A stretch of 64,000 nucleotides of DNA from Campylobacter sp. RM16704 (GTDB lineage Bacteria; Campylobacterota; Campylobacteria; Campylobacterales; Campylobacteraceae): contig NZ_CP007769.1 in the NCBI RefSeq assembly GCF_000816245.1, positions 962,464-1,026,463 of the forward strand. Reading direction: 5' to 3'. Under the pieces are notes generated by a model, which saw nothing but the letters and a program-made list of their open reading frames with translations, was not told where the DNA came from and searched no databases. Made by a program: the position numbers and the translations under genes. Position 1 is the stretch's first letter. Every line of letters begins with the position of its first letter. Positions 28,145-38,792 of the stretch are shown here, one piece after another.

Positions 28145-28834
28145 TTAAAATTTCAAAGGGTCTAATATTACAGCACCATCTAAAGAAAGTTTTTTACCTT
28201 GAAAATGAATTTTACAAAATGAAACAATCAAAGCATGAAAAATTTGATAAAGCTCATATATTTTACATTCTTTTTTTAATAAAATATTTAGTTTTTGTTG
28301 GTTTTTAATTATATCTTTTTTAAAAAATTCTGCTAAATCTTCATAACTTTGACATTCATAATTTAAATATTTAGCAATTTTCGCACTATAAGCATCTACC
28401 ACCAAAACTTCTTTTTTGCAAACATAATTTAAAATTCCATCTACGCTTTCTTGACCAAGACCTTTAATATCTAAAAGCCATTCTCTATCTACTTGTTCTT
28501 TAAAGCTATCAAAAGAATTAAAATCTTGAAAATATTTTTGAATAAAATTTTTAATGTATTTTGCTTTAGTATTATAAAATCCGCTTGGTTTTATTAAAAT
28601 TGCTAAATCTTGCGTATTTAAATTTGATAAATCTTCTATATTAGTAATATTTGCCTGTTTTAAATTTGCCAAAGCTTTTAACACATTTTTCCAGTTTGTA
28701 TTTTGAGTTAAAATCACAGAAATCAAAATCTCAAATTCGCTTAAATTATTGTTTTCCAACCAATCAAAACCTTTATACTCAATATCTGCATGAATTAAGG
28801 CCTTAAATACTTCATATCCACTCACGTTTTTCAC
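28145..28834 (-). CDS. HhH-GPD DNA glycosylase, MagIII-like (3-methyladenine glycosylase)
   Basis: 229 residues of the endonuclease III superfamily: helical domain with ILTQNTNWKNV, helix-hairpin-helix DIKGLGQESVDGIL, and the catalytic Asp in LVVDAYSAKIAKYL. The Lys that gives endonuclease III its lyase activity is a Glu here (GLGQES), and the C-terminal four-cysteine Fe-S loop is missing. Both traits match H. pylori MagIII, a pure alkyl-base glycosylase; the FHALIVSFCK segment resembles that enzyme's active-site region. Its start overlaps the end of mfd by 23 bp. Confidence 0.85.
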   Translation of the reverse strand: MKNVSGYEVFKALIHADIEYKGFDWLENNNLSEFEILISVILTQNTNWKNVLKALANLKQANITNIEDLSNLNTQDLAILIKPSGFYNTKAKYIKNFIQKYFQDFNSFDSFKEQVDREWLLDIKGLGQESVDGILNYVCKKEVLVVDAYSAKIAKYLNYECQSYEDLAEFFKKDIIKNQQKLNILLKKECKIYELYQIFHALIVSFCKIHFQGKKLSLDGAVILDPLKF

Positions 28835-31778
28835 CTTTTCGTAAATACATCAATACTGTTTCAATTATATCATCATCATCTTTACTTTTTGCCTTAATAA
28901 CTTCTTTACTTTCATCATTTTTTACAAAGCATATATTTTGTTCATAATTACTTATTAATTTATAATGCTTACTAGCTAAAATTTTTATAATGATTAAATC
29001 CAAAAACTGCTTGGTATAAACATCAGGTCTACCAAAACGATCGTTCATTTCGCTTTCTATTTCATAAACCTCATTAACACTTATACATTTACTAAGCCTT
29101 CTATAAAGCTCCAATCTCAAACGATCTTCATTAATATATTCACTATTTAAAAAGGCATTGATATTAAGTTTTAAATCTATTTTTTTCTCTTTAGATTCTT
29201 CTCTTTTACTAAGTTTATTTATTTCATCTTCTAACATTTTAAGATATAAACTATAACCAATTTGTTCTATATGACCACTTTGATCTACACCTAATAAATT
29301 TCCACCACCACGAATTTCTAAATCATGATAAGCAAGCACGCTACCTGAACCCAAATAAGAATTACTTTCTAGGCTTGCAAGTCGTTTTAGAGAATCTTTA
29401 GTAATTTTTTCCTTATCTTCAATTAAAAAATAACAATAACCTTGCTTAGAACTACGCCCTACTCTTCCTCTAAGTTGATGCAAATCAGCCATTCCAAAGC
29501 GATCTGAATTTTCAACTATAATAGTATTGGCATTTGCCAAATCAATACCACTTTCAACTATAGAAGTACAAAGCAATAAATCATATTCTTTATTTTCAAA
29601 TTTAATCATTTCTTCTTCAGTAGTTTTTGCATCTATTTTTGAATGTAAGATTAAAATTTTCAAATTTGGAAATAAATCTAAAAGATATTTTTTACACCCA
29701 TCAATACTTGCTATATGGTTGTGTATATAAAAAATTTGTCCTGCTCTTCTTATTTCTCTAGAAATAGCTTCTTTTATCAAAGCATCATTATTTTCTCTTA
29801 CAAAAGTGCGTACATCTAGGCGATCTTCAGGAGGAGTTTGTAAGATGCTATATGATTTTAAAGAACTAAGAGCTTGATTTAAACTTCTTGGTATCGGTGT
29901 AGCTGACATAGATAATACATGAGAGTTTTTGCTTAATTCTTTGAGTTTTTCTTTTTGCTTTACGCCAAACTTATGTTCTTCATCAATTACTATTAAACCT
30001 AAATTTTCACACTCAACTCCCAAAAGAGAATGTGTGCCTACTACTACACAAGGTTTATTTTCTTTTAAAAAAGCTAAAATTTGTTTTTTTTCTTTTGAGC
30101 TTGTAAAGCGATCTAATTTAAAAACATCAATTTCAAAAGGATTAAATCTTTTTTTTAAAGTCTTATAATGTTGCGAAGAAAGCAAAGTAGTAGGCACAAA
30201 AAATAAAGCACTAAATCCACTCTTAACACAAGTAAATATAGCACTCATAGCAATTTCTGTCTTTCCAAAACCAACATCACCACTTAACAATCTATCCATC
30301 ACACGAGAACTTTTAAGATCTTGACTAATTTCTTTACATACTATCTCTTGATCTTTAGTGTATAAAAAACCTGCTTTGCTTATAAATTCATCTTGTAGTT
30401 TTTCAGATATATCTAAAACTTTTGCCTTAATCAAAGCTCTAGTTGCAGCTAAAGATACAATATTTGAAGCAATAATAAAAAGCTTTTCTTTTAATCTTTC
30501 TTTTAATTTTAAAAAACTTCCTTTTCCAAGCTTATCAAGCAAAGGTACACCGCCACTTGCACCAATGTATTTATCAATCATATATAAATTTTCAACAGGT
30601 AATAAAAGCTTATCATTATTCAAATACCCAAGAGCGACAAATTCTTTTTTTGCTCCTGCTATTGCAATAATCTCAAGACCTATAAATTTAGCAATACCAT
30701 AATCTTCATGCACAACATAATCACCCACTCTAAGCTCATCTATAACTAAACTTGCCTTTCTGACTCTTTTGTTTTTTTCTTTTTTATTTAAAGATATAAT
30801 AAGTTTTTCTTGAGTGATTAAATTAACTCTTTCTTGGGAAATTTTAAATTCAATATTTGAGTATTCTTGTAAATTTAAAGCCTTAAACAAAGTCTCATTT
30901 TTTGCTAATACTAAAATTTGTTTATCTTTATGAAAAGTAAAAAAATCTTGATTATAAACACTAACTAAATCTTTGCAAATTTTTGGTTCAGGTAAAATAT
31001 TTTTATTGATTATGTTAATATTATTTTCAAAATCCTGCTCATCAAATTTCTTAATACTAACAAAATTTAAATCTAAATAATTATAAAAATTATCAATACA
31101 CCAAAAACCCAAAGAATTGACATCATTAATAATACTTTGACTCTGAAAATTTTGAATTTTTTCTTGTAAAATTTCATATTGTTCTTGATTCAAAGCACTT
31201 AAAAAAGGGCAAATTTCAATGCTAGAAAGTTCATTTGGAATAGACTTTTGTGTATGAATGTCAAAATATCTTATACTTTCTATCTCATCTGAAAAAAGTA
31301 AAATTCTAAAAGGTTGTTCTTCGTTGATAGCAAAAATATCTATAATGTCTCCACGTATTGAAATTTCACCTTTATCCTGAACTATATCTACAAATTCATA
31401 TCCATTATGCAAAATTTCTTTTTTAAATTTTTCTAAAACTAAAAATGAATTTTTTTTTAAAGTAATATTTTTTAAATGTTCTTTTCCTGGTAGTTTTTGC
31501 AAAATCGTTTTTATAGGAGAGATCAAAATTTTCTTTTGATTTTCCTTGTGATAAGCGTTTAAAACTTTGCAAATTTCAAAAAGTTCTTTAGAAAAAGAAC
31601 GTAAATCGCTACCAAATTCTGCCCTAAAATCGGGTAAAACAAAGACTTTAATTTTTAAAAACAAACAAACCTGAGCTAATTCATCTGCTTCTTTATCATC
31701 TTCGCAAACTACAAGTTCAGGATTATTTGTTAATAAATATTCATATAATTTAGCTTGCATCTTCTGTGTTTTCGACAT
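28812..31778 (-). CDS. mfd: Mfd, transcription-repair coupling factor
   Basis: 988 residues. A UvrB-like N-terminal part is followed by the RNA-polymerase-interacting domain (DELRVGDYVVHEDYGIAKFIGLE, near 348), the Walker A GDVGFGKTE, the DEEHKFG box, the helicase motifs SMSATPIPRSL and ENSDRFGMADLHQLRGRVGR, and a C-terminal TRCF domain. It displaces RNA polymerase stalled at DNA damage and recruits UvrA. The ATG at 31778 lies inside the last codons of the bactofilin gene; an internal ATG at 31760 is an alternative start. Confidence 0.97.
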   Translation of the reverse strand: MSKTQKMQAKLYEYLLTNNPELVVCEDDKEADELAQVCLFLKIKVFVLPDFRAEFGSDLRSFSKELFEICKVLNAYHKENQKKILISPIKTILQKLPGKEHLKNITLKKNSFLVLEKFKKEILHNGYEFVDIVQDKGEISIRGDIIDIFAINEEQPFRILLFSDEIESIRYFDIHTQKSIPNELSSIEICPFLSALNQEQYEILQEKIQNFQSQSIINDVNSLGFWCIDNFYNYLDLNFVSIKKFDEQDFENNINIINKNILPEPKICKDLVSVYNQDFFTFHKDKQILVLAKNETLFKALNLQEYSNIEFKISQERVNLITQEKLIISLNKKEKNKRVRKASLVIDELRVGDYVVHEDYGIAKFIGLEIIAIAGAKKEFVALGYLNNDKLLLPVENLYMIDKYIGASGGVPLLDKLGKGSFLKLKERLKEKLFIIASNIVSLAATRALIKAKVLDISEKLQDEFISKAGFLYTKDQEIVCKEISQDLKSSRVMDRLLSGDVGFGKTEIAMSAIFTCVKSGFSALFFVPTTLLSSQHYKTLKKRFNPFEIDVFKLDRFTSSKEKKQILAFLKENKPCVVVGTHSLLGVECENLGLIVIDEEHKFGVKQKEKLKELSKNSHVLSMSATPIPRSLNQALSSLKSYSILQTPPEDRLDVRTFVRENNDALIKEAISREIRRAGQIFYIHNHIASIDGCKKYLLDLFPNLKILILHSKIDAKTTEEEMIKFENKEYDLLLCTSIVESGIDLANANTIIVENSDRFGMADLHQLRGRVGRSSKQGYCYFLIEDKEKITKDSLKRLASLESNSYLGSGSVLAYHDLEIRGGGNLLGVDQSGHIEQIGYSLYLKMLEDEINKLSKREESKEKKIDLKLNINAFLNSEYINEDRLRLELYRRLSKCISVNEVYEIESEMNDRFGRPDVYTKQFLDLIIIKILASKHYKLISNYEQNICFVKNDESKEVIKAKSKDDDDIIETVLMYLRKGEKREWI

Positions 31779-32154
31779 TCACATCAATTGCAACAAGATC
31801 TTCTTCTTTTTCTATTATTTTACTACTTCCGTTAAATTTTCCACCATTTTCTATACTTAATTGTTTAACCACAATATTACCATTAAGTATTCCGCCTGAT
31901 AAAATTTCCAAAGAATCAACTTGCATTTCTCCTTCAAAAATTCCACTAATTACAATTTTATTAGCTTTGACTTGTCCTTTCAAAACACCACTTTTCCCTA
32001 TAACTATAATATTAGATGAATTTACTATTCCTTTAATTTCTCCATCTAAATGTAACATAGAATCAAAATAAAATTTACCCTCTATTTTTGCACCATTTGA
32101 AATGACTGTAGTTTCGGATACTGAAGCAATAGAGCCTTTATTAAAGATTGCCAT
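31750..32154 (-). CDS. ccmA: bactofilin (CcmA-like cytoskeletal protein)
   Basis: 134 residues made of the bactofilin beta-helix repeats (IEGKFYFDSMLHLDGEIKG, VIGKSGVLKGQVKANK, ISGIFEGEMQ, LSGGILNGNIV) with short disordered tails. It polymerises without nucleotide and scaffolds peptidoglycan hydrolases; the H. pylori homologue CcmA is needed for helical shape. The ATG follows a strong AAAGGAGAG site although it lies 73 bp inside the end of the M23 peptidase gene. Order mfd-ccmA-M23-folC is the same as I recall from H. pylori, where the peptidases are Csd1/Csd2. Confidence 0.9.
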   Translation of the reverse strand: MAIFNKGSIASVSETTVISNGAKIEGKFYFDSMLHLDGEIKGIVNSSNIIVIGKSGVLKGQVKANKIVISGIFEGEMQVDSLEILSGGILNGNIVVKQLSIENGGKFNGSSKIIEKEEDLVAIDVNVENTEDAS

Positions 32155-32990
32155 GGAACTCTCCTTTCTTTATCAAAAATTTGTTCATAATTTTTTAGGT
32201 TTAAATCTATAAAAATTTTAGGATCTAAAAGTTTATTAATAAATCTAACCTCATAATGTAAATGTGGACCAGTAGAAAGTCCTGTATTTCCTGTATAACC
32301 TATCAAATCTCCTTTTTTTATAAATTGACCTGCCTTGACAACATCTTGACGTGTCATATGGGCATATACTGTTTTAAAACCGAAATTATGTATCAAAATC
32401 ACTGAATATCCATAACCATTGTTACTATAAGCAGCATACTCAACTACTCCGTTAGCTGGTGCATAAATTGGTGTTTTTAAAGCTGCTCTTAAATCAATGC
32501 CAGGATGAAATTCTTTTTTACTTAAAATAGGATGATGACGCCATCCAAAATTTCCTGTAATACCATTATCTTCTACAACATGTCCATTTGGAATTTGTGT
32601 CAAAAATAAATATGCTTGATCGTTTGTAAGCTTAACTTTTTCTAATCTTTCAGGTATATCTAAACTTTCATCTTGTTTTAAACCTAAATTATCCTCAATA
32701 TTTGCTAGTTGATTTTGAAGTTCATCATATAAAGCTGCTTTTTCTTCTAAACTTTTTTGCATACTTTCATTTTGAGAAAATAATTTAGTGTTTTTTACCG
32801 ATAAAGCCTCTTGCTCTTTTAAAAGTTCTGAACGCTTATCTGCTAAATAATTAATATACAAAGCACCTAAAACAATAACAGTAAAAACAAATGAGACAAA
32901 ATAAATAATTATTTTTTTAATAATCTGACTTAATAAAAAATGTCTAGAACCATTAACATCTGTAATGGTTAATGTAAATTTATCTTTCAC
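32082..32990 (-). CDS. M23/LytM peptidoglycan endopeptidase (Csd/Pgp3-type cell-shape protein)
   Basis: 302 residues. A membrane helix at about 26-46 is followed by a periplasmic coiled coil (about 50-100) and a LytM domain with the zinc ligands H...D in FHPGIDL, YAHMTRQ and HxH in GPHLHYEVR. All catalytic residues are present, so it should cleave peptide cross-links in peptidoglycan. Pairing with a bactofilin gene makes a cell-curvature role likely. Its ATG overlaps folC by 11 bp; its last 73 bp are shared with the bactofilin gene in another frame. Confidence 0.92.
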   Translation of the reverse strand: MKDKFTLTITDVNGSRHFLLSQIIKKIIIYFVSFVFTVIVLGALYINYLADKRSELLKEQEALSVKNTKLFSQNESMQKSLEEKAALYDELQNQLANIEDNLGLKQDESLDIPERLEKVKLTNDQAYLFLTQIPNGHVVEDNGITGNFGWRHHPILSKKEFHPGIDLRAALKTPIYAPANGVVEYAAYSNNGYGYSVILIHNFGFKTVYAHMTRQDVVKAGQFIKKGDLIGYTGNTGLSTGPHLHYEVRFINKLLDPKIFIDLNLKNYEQIFDKERRVPWQSLIKALLLQYPKLQSFQMVQK

Positions 32991-34149
32991 TATAACCTCT
33001 TAAAAATTTTTCTATTAACACAAAAGAACCAAAAACCAAATACAACTCATCTTTTTTTATGTTAGTAAATTTTTGATAAGATATATTTAGTTTTCTCAAA
33101 TTTTCTATCAAAACTGACCCTGCCAAAACCCTATCTTTGCTTTCATATTCATAAATTTCCACTACTTTTATAATAGGCTTTAAAGCTCTTAATATACTAT
33201 AAGAATCTTTATCTAAAAAGCAATTATAAACTAAATGAACTTTTTTTTCCTTGAAAGCTTCAGCTAAAGTCAAAGCTGCCATTTCATTATGTCCAACATC
33301 AATAAAAATATTTTTACTAATTTGTTCACATCTACCTTTTAAATCAAGTTTTGGCAACATTTTAATACTTTGAATTAAATCTTTTTCTTTTTTATTGCAT
33401 ATTTTAGAAAAAGCTTCTAAAGCTAATAAAAGATTATCTTTTAAAAAAAAAGCTAAATTATTGTTTTTTTTATAAACTTGTGCATTCTCACAAATTTTCT
33501 TATTTTTTTCTAAAGAACTAATGCATAAAACAGAATCTTTTAAATAAGCTATTTTTTGTGCTAATTCTATCACTTCTGGTCTTTGTTTAAAACTAATTAA
33601 TACGTTTTTACTCATAGCTTTTAATTTTGTTCTTGCTATATCACTTAAATTTTTTCCTAATAAATCTTGATGGTCAAATCCTATTTCAGTAAAAATACTA
33701 AATTCTCTTTCAAAAATACTTGTTGCATCATATTCTCCACCAACACCAGCTTCCAAAACAACATAATCACAATCTTTAAAAACAAATAAAGCTAAAAATG
33801 TAGCATATTCAAAATAGCTTAACCTTTTTACATCTTTTAAAAAAATACTCTCCAAATTTTCATGTGCTTTTTCTAAAAGCTCATTACTTACAATTTTCCC
33901 ATTTAGCCAAAATCTTTCATTAAAATCAAAAATATGAGGACTAGTATAATGTCCTACTTTATAACCATGATTTAATAATAGAAGTGCTAAAAATCTACCT
34001 GTACTTCCTTTACCATTAGTTCCAATAATTTGAATATTCTTAGTTTTTGGAAGATAATTTTTATATTTTTCATACATAGCAAACATAAAGAATCTACTAA
34101 TTTTTTTTACATATATAGTTTTCTCCGATAATATCTGTTGAAATTTCAT
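32980..34149 (-). CDS. folC: FolC, dihydrofolate/folylpolyglutamate synthase
   Basis: 389 residues of the Mur ligase superfamily. The P-loop GTNGKGSTGRFLALLL (residues about 44-59) and the metal/substrate motifs HYTSPHIFDFNERF and VLEAGVGGEYDATS are visible. It adds glutamate to folates (and possibly forms dihydrofolate from dihydropteroate). One base separates it from the upstream GGDEF-like gene and it runs into the M23 gene. Confidence 0.93.
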   Translation of the reverse strand: MKFQQILSEKTIYVKKISRFFMFAMYEKYKNYLPKTKNIQIIGTNGKGSTGRFLALLLLNHGYKVGHYTSPHIFDFNERFWLNGKIVSNELLEKAHENLESIFLKDVKRLSYFEYATFLALFVFKDCDYVVLEAGVGGEYDATSIFEREFSIFTEIGFDHQDLLGKNLSDIARTKLKAMSKNVLISFKQRPEVIELAQKIAYLKDSVLCISSLEKNKKICENAQVYKKNNNLAFFLKDNLLLALEAFSKICNKKEKDLIQSIKMLPKLDLKGRCEQISKNIFIDVGHNEMAALTLAEAFKEKKVHLVYNCFLDKDSYSILRALKPIIKVVEIYEYESKDRVLAGSVLIENLRKLNISYQKFTNIKKDELYLVFGSFVLIEKFLRGYSER

Positions 34150-34150
34150 T

Positions 34151-35515
34151 TTAAATTTTACTAATAAGCTCTTTTAAAATATCACCATCATTAAATTCTT
34201 TTTTCTCTATACAAGATGATGATATAATAAGTTTTACGACTTCTTCTTTATAAATAAATTTATAATCATCCATGAGTTTTAAAACTTTTTCTATAAGAAT
34301 ACGGGCTGTTTCTATATTTTGTCCAGGACAAATAACAAGATAAGAGCTTTCATCTAAAATCCAAATTTCTTCAGTATTTTTACATAGATCTTTTAGTATT
34401 TTTTTAAATTTCTCACTAATAGTTTTAAAACTATCAATTCCGTAAGCATTGATCACATGCTCTATATTATTAATCTTAAAAAAACACAAAGCATAATTAA
34501 CAGCATAAAGTTTATAGTTTTCATCTAGCTTTTTTAATTCTTTAGCTAAATTCCATTGTTCTCTTTGCTCATCATCACTCGTAGCTTGAATTTGGGTTTT
34601 AATTTGTGCAATTTGCTCATTTGCATGCAGTAGTTTATCTTTTAAAATATCAAAATTAATTTGAACATTACCATTTTCATCTTTTGTTAAAGTATTAATA
34701 AATTTAACATCTTCTTGACTATTATCATAAAGCTTGGACACCATCTCATTTAAAATTTCTAAATGCTGGTTAAAAAAAGATAAATTTTTTTGTATGTAGT
34801 ATTTATCTATTGCTTCTTTTTTCTGTAGCATTAAGCAATATTCGTGAGCAAATTCTTTTCTTGCTATTAATCTAGGATTTTCTTTCAAATTTTGCTTAAA
34901 TTGTTCTATTTCTTTGCTTTCTCCAAATAAGGGTTCTAAAGAAGCGAATAAAAGTTCAGCTTGCTTTTCATAAGAACGCTCTTTTAACATTGTAATTAGT
35001 TTTTCTACTAAAACATGAAAATCCAAAAAAGAACGTATGTTAATTTCTTCTAATTTTTTTAAAAGATCGTCTTCGTAAGATTTTTCAAGCTCTCTCCATT
35101 TAGCTCTTAAAAGATATATGGTTTCTATATCCATAGCCTGAGATAATCTATGTTGTGTAATTTGTGCTAAATCTTTAATTTTTTTATCTTTACTTATGCT
35201 AAGCTGTTGAATAATAAGCTCTAATAGGGCATATACATCTTCGTACTTTTTACTAACTTGCCTATTTAATCTTGAAATTAAAAATATTAAGAATTCATCA
35301 ATAGTATGAATATTTTTTCTTTTTAATTCTTTTTTATATGTTTCATCTAAAAGATTAGTATATTTTTCTATCCTAGCTTTATTAAAACTTGCTATACCAA
35401 CTTTTTTAGCACATTCATCAAAAACTTCGCTATAATTTTCAGGAGTTGGATATAATTTACGCTCTTTTAATTTTGTCAAAGTTTCCTTTGCAATCTCATT
35501 AATATGGCTTGGCAT
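34151..35515 (-). CDS. GGDEF-like protein with degenerate active site
   Basis: 454 residues. The N-terminal two thirds are helical and charged without recognisable domain. From about residue 330 the GGDEF fold appears: ALCFFKINNIEHVINAYG in place of the FDIDxFKxxND metal motif, and WILDESSYLVICPG in place of the GGDEFxxxxP loop. Both signature motifs are altered, so diguanylate cyclase activity is unlikely; a nucleotide-binding or purely structural role is possible. It lies in the folC-lptE-leuS run, 1 bp from each neighbour. C. jejuni Cj1089 is the likely orthologue, of unknown function. Confidence 0.75.
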   Translation of the reverse strand: MPSHINEIAKETLTKLKERKLYPTPENYSEVFDECAKKVGIASFNKARIEKYTNLLDETYKKELKRKNIHTIDEFLIFLISRLNRQVSKKYEDVYALLELIIQQLSISKDKKIKDLAQITQHRLSQAMDIETIYLLRAKWRELEKSYEDDLLKKLEEINIRSFLDFHVLVEKLITMLKERSYEKQAELLFASLEPLFGESKEIEQFKQNLKENPRLIARKEFAHEYCLMLQKKEAIDKYYIQKNLSFFNQHLEILNEMVSKLYDNSQEDVKFINTLTKDENGNVQINFDILKDKLLHANEQIAQIKTQIQATSDDEQREQWNLAKELKKLDENYKLYAVNYALCFFKINNIEHVINAYGIDSFKTISEKFKKILKDLCKNTEEIWILDESSYLVICPGQNIETARILIEKVLKLMDDYKFIYKEEVVKLIISSSCIEKKEFNDGDILKELISKI

Positions 35516-35516
35516 T

Positions 35517-36014
35517 TTACTTATAACCTCTAATAGCTATGATAGAAACAAACTCATCAAATGCTTCACTTGAAGCATTTTTAATTGCCTCAAATCTTGC
35601 TTGATCGCTAATAACAGAATTTGGATTAATATCAAAATTATAACTTCCTTTGGTATTTACAAGTTCTTCTTTACCATCTTTATATCGCATAATAAATTCT
35701 AAATAAAGCTCCGCTTTATAATTAATCACATAACCATTTTTATCATATATCATAGGATAAAACTCAAGTTTTTTTATTGTAACGATAATAGAGCTATCTG
35801 CATTATATTCATCTGTAATTTTTCTACCAAGTTTATTAAGCATTACCTCTCTTAAAATATCTGTAATATAAACACTATTTTCAGGATCTTGTTTGCTAAT
35901 ATTTATTTTTAAAAAAACATTCTCACCTAAAACCTTGTTTGTCATTTGAGAAGATGGAATATAACCACAAGCAACAACAAAAAAAACGAAACAAATTATT
36001 AAATATTTTTTCAT
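35517..36014 (-). CDS. lptE: LptE-like LPS-assembly lipoprotein
   Basis: 165 residues with a lipoprotein signal: hydrophobic 4-15 and lipobox V-V-A-C16. The body ([21 protein letters not shown]..., [14 protein letters not shown]) has the LptE/RlpB beta-alpha pattern: a small lipoprotein that plugs LptD during LPS/LOS insertion in the outer membrane. Sequence conservation in this family is weak, and position just after leuS (as in many proteobacteria) supports the call. ATG overlaps the leuS stop by 4 bp. Confidence 0.8.
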   Translation of the reverse strand: MKKYLIICFVFFVVACGYIPSSQMTNKVLGENVFLKINISKQDPENSVYITDILREVMLNKLGRKITDEYNADSSIIVTIKKLEFYPMIYDKNGYVINYKAELYLEFIMRYKDGKEELVNTKGSYNFDINPNSVISDQARFEAIKNASSEAFDEFVSIIAIRGYK

Positions 36015-38440
36015 TTAACTACCAAATTAACCAATTTTTTATCTATATAAATTTCTTTTACTATAGTTTTTCCCTCTAACCATTTTGCAACATTTTCCTT
36101 CGCTAAAGTCAAAATTTGTTCTTCGCTAGCATCTGAAGCTATTTCAATTTGTGTTCTTTTTTTACCATTAATACTAATAGCTATCTTAAAACTATCTTTT
36201 ATAAAGACTTCTTCTTTTATTTTTAATGCTTTGAAATTTTCACATTTAAATAAATATTCGCTAAGTTCAAAACAAACATGAGGAATAATTGGCTCTAAAA
36301 TATTTAAAATAATATAAAAAGATTCTTTTAAAACTTCTTTATGACTTACTACACTTAAAGCATTTAAAGCTTCCATACAGGCTGCTATTAAAGTATTAAA
36401 AGCAAAACTTTCTTCATAAACTTCAAAAGATTTTTTTAAGGCTTCATAAGTTTTTAATCTAGCATATTTTTCCTCTTTATTTAAGCTTTGATGATCAATT
36501 TCTTTTAGCTTTCCACTTTCTAAACTCATAGCTTTTTCATAAAGCCTATTGATAAATTTAAAAGCACCCTCTAACGCACTATCATTCCATTCTAGTTCTT
36601 TAGCAGGTGGTGCTGCAAAAAGTATAAATAATCTTGCACTATCTGCTCCATATTTTTCTATAATATAATCAGGATCAACAACATTTCCTTTAGACTTGCT
36701 CATCTTAGCACCATCTTTAGTTACCATTCCTTGGGTTAAAAGTCTATTAAAAGGCTCATCATCTTTTAAATACCCTAAATCTCTAAGTGCTTTTTGGAAA
36801 AATCTTGCATAAAGCAAATGTAAAATCGCATGTTCAATCCCACCAATATATTCATCAACATTCATCCAATAATTTACACTTTTTTCATCTACTGCTTTTT
36901 CTCGCCATGTTTTATCATCACTTGCAAAACGTGCAAAATACCAAGAACTTTCAAAGAAAGTATCTAAAGTATCACTTTCTTTTTGTGCTTTTTTACCACA
37001 TTTTGGACAAATACATTCTTTCCATGTTTCATGCTTATCTAGTGGATTTCCCTCTCCATTTATCACTACATCTTCAGGTAAAGTAATAGGTAAATTTTCT
37101 ATTTTTTGAGGGACTATACCACAAATATCACACTTAATCATTGGTATAGGAGCACCCCAGTACCTTTGTCTAGAAACACCCCAATCACGAATTTTAAAAT
37201 TTGTAACTTTTTTACCAATACCCAAAGATTCAATTTTTAAGCTAATTTTTTCTCTAGCTTCATTGCATTCTAGTTGATCAAATTCATCACTATTAACTAA
37301 AACACCTTCTTTTAAGGTATAGCATTGTGCTTCATTACCATCTTTATCAATTACTTTTTTTATAGCTAAATTATAAGTTTTTGCGAACTCATAATCCCTC
37401 TCATCATGAGCAGGCACACTCATAACAGCTCCACTACCATAATCACTTAAAACAAAATTTGCTACCCATAAAGGTATTTTTTCTTTACTTAGTGGATGAA
37501 TTACATGAAGATTTAAAAAATACCCTTCTTTTGGTGCAACTTGTCTTTGGCGTGGTGTTTGATTTTGTATGTTTTGAATTTTTGCTATAACATCTTGGTC
37601 TAACAACTTTTTACCAATTAATTCATTTACGATTTTATGATCAGGAGCTAAAGCAATGTAAGATACACCGTAAATAGTCTCTGCTCTTGTGGTAAAAACA
37701 TTGATTTTTTTTGCACTTACTTTATTATTTTTTTCTATATCAAAATCAAAGCTAAGCCCAGTGCTTTTACCTATCCAGTTTTCCTGCATAGTTAAAACTT
37801 GACTTGGCCATTTTTCTTCTAACTTTTTAAGATCTTGTAATAATTCATCTGCATAAGCAGTGATTTTTACATAATATCCTGGCATTTTTTTTCTAATAAC
37901 CTCATGCCCACAACGCCAACATTTGCCATCTTCAACTTGTTCATTTGCCAAAACCGTCTTATCATTCTCACACCAATTAACTTCAGCTTCTTTGGTATAA
38001 ATCAAACCTTTTTCATACATTTTGATGAAAAATTCTTGCTCGAACTTAGTATATAAAGGATCAGAAGTAGCAAGCATTCTTTTTTTAGAAAAAGAAAAAC
38101 CTAAAGATGCAAGTTCATTTTCCATATAATTAATATTTTCATAAGTCCATTTTTTAGGATGGATGCCATGTTTTATTGCAGCATTTTCAGCAGGCATGCC
38201 AAAACTATCAAAGCCTATAGGATGCAAGACATTAAAACCTTTTTTTCTATAATATCTAGCCATAGCATCGCCGATGCTATAATTTCTCACATGCCCCATA
38301 TGAATTCTACCACTAGGATATGGAAACATAGATAAAATGTATTTTTTTGGCAAAGAAAAATCATCTTTTGGTTCAAAATACTCTTTTTCCTGCCAAATTT
38401 TTTGCCATTTTTTCTCTATTTTGCCTGCTTCATATGCCAT
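36011..38440 (-). CDS. leuS: LeuS, leucyl-tRNA synthetase
   Basis: 809 residues. Class I motifs: HMGH (47-50, in [14 protein letters not shown]) and KMSKS ([10 protein letters not shown]). The editing domain ([19 protein letters not shown]) and zinc-type cysteines (CENDK...CWRCG and CDICG...CPKCGK) are present. It charges tRNA-Leu. It starts 8 bases after the DUF6394 gene ends and leads into lptE. Confidence 0.99.
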   Translation of the reverse strand: MAYEAGKIEKKWQKIWQEKEYFEPKDDFSLPKKYILSMFPYPSGRIHMGHVRNYSIGDAMARYYRKKGFNVLHPIGFDSFGMPAENAAIKHGIHPKKWTYENINYMENELASLGFSFSKKRMLATSDPLYTKFEQEFFIKMYEKGLIYTKEAEVNWCENDKTVLANEQVEDGKCWRCGHEVIRKKMPGYYVKITAYADELLQDLKKLEEKWPSQVLTMQENWIGKSTGLSFDFDIEKNNKVSAKKINVFTTRAETIYGVSYIALAPDHKIVNELIGKKLLDQDVIAKIQNIQNQTPRQRQVAPKEGYFLNLHVIHPLSKEKIPLWVANFVLSDYGSGAVMSVPAHDERDYEFAKTYNLAIKKVIDKDGNEAQCYTLKEGVLVNSDEFDQLECNEAREKISLKIESLGIGKKVTNFKIRDWGVSRQRYWGAPIPMIKCDICGIVPQKIENLPITLPEDVVINGEGNPLDKHETWKECICPKCGKKAQKESDTLDTFFESSWYFARFASDDKTWREKAVDEKSVNYWMNVDEYIGGIEHAILHLLYARFFQKALRDLGYLKDDEPFNRLLTQGMVTKDGAKMSKSKGNVVDPDYIIEKYGADSARLFILFAAPPAKELEWNDSALEGAFKFINRLYEKAMSLESGKLKEIDHQSLNKEEKYARLKTYEALKKSFEVYEESFAFNTLIAACMEALNALSVVSHKEVLKESFYIILNILEPIIPHVCFELSEYLFKCENFKALKIKEEVFIKDSFKIAISINGKKRTQIEIASDASEEQILTLAKENVAKWLEGKTIVKEIYIDKKLVNLVVK

Positions 38441-38448
38441 TTGTACTC

Positions 38449-38790
38449 CTAATTTTCTTCTTGATTTTTTACCGAATCAACTATTACTAAAATCATTGAA
38501 AAGATATTAGCTATTAAAGCTCCTATGGCTAAAGTATACACCATAACATTAGCGCTAGGATTAATTTGTATTAAAGCAAAAGCTGGAATTAAATGCAAAT
38601 CAGCTACCAAAGAACTTGCAAATAACTCTGCTGCTAAAAAATTTCTAACACCAATTTTCAATAAAGTTGAGATTAAATTTACACAAGCTGCAATAAAAAG
38701 AGCAACTTCATTTTGGTCATACAAAAAACCTGCAGTTGTAGTTAAGCTCATTAAAGCAAAAAAGATATATATAACCTTACCCCAATTCAT
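38449..38790 (-). CDS. DUF6394-type small membrane protein
   Basis: 113 residues with three or four hydrophobic helices (about 4-22, 28-48, 60-78, 83-103) and a charged C-terminus (VKNQEEN). Found in the same spot between secF and leuS in Campylobacter. No catalytic motif is visible and the function is unknown; two bases separate it from secF, so it is probably co-transcribed. Confidence 0.75.
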   Translation of the reverse strand: MNWGKVIYIFFALMSLTTTAGFLYDQNEVALFIAACVNLISTLLKIGVRNFLAAELFASSLVADLHLIPAFALIQINPSANVMVYTLAIGALIANIFSMILVIVDSVKNQEEN

Positions 38791-38792
38791 TT

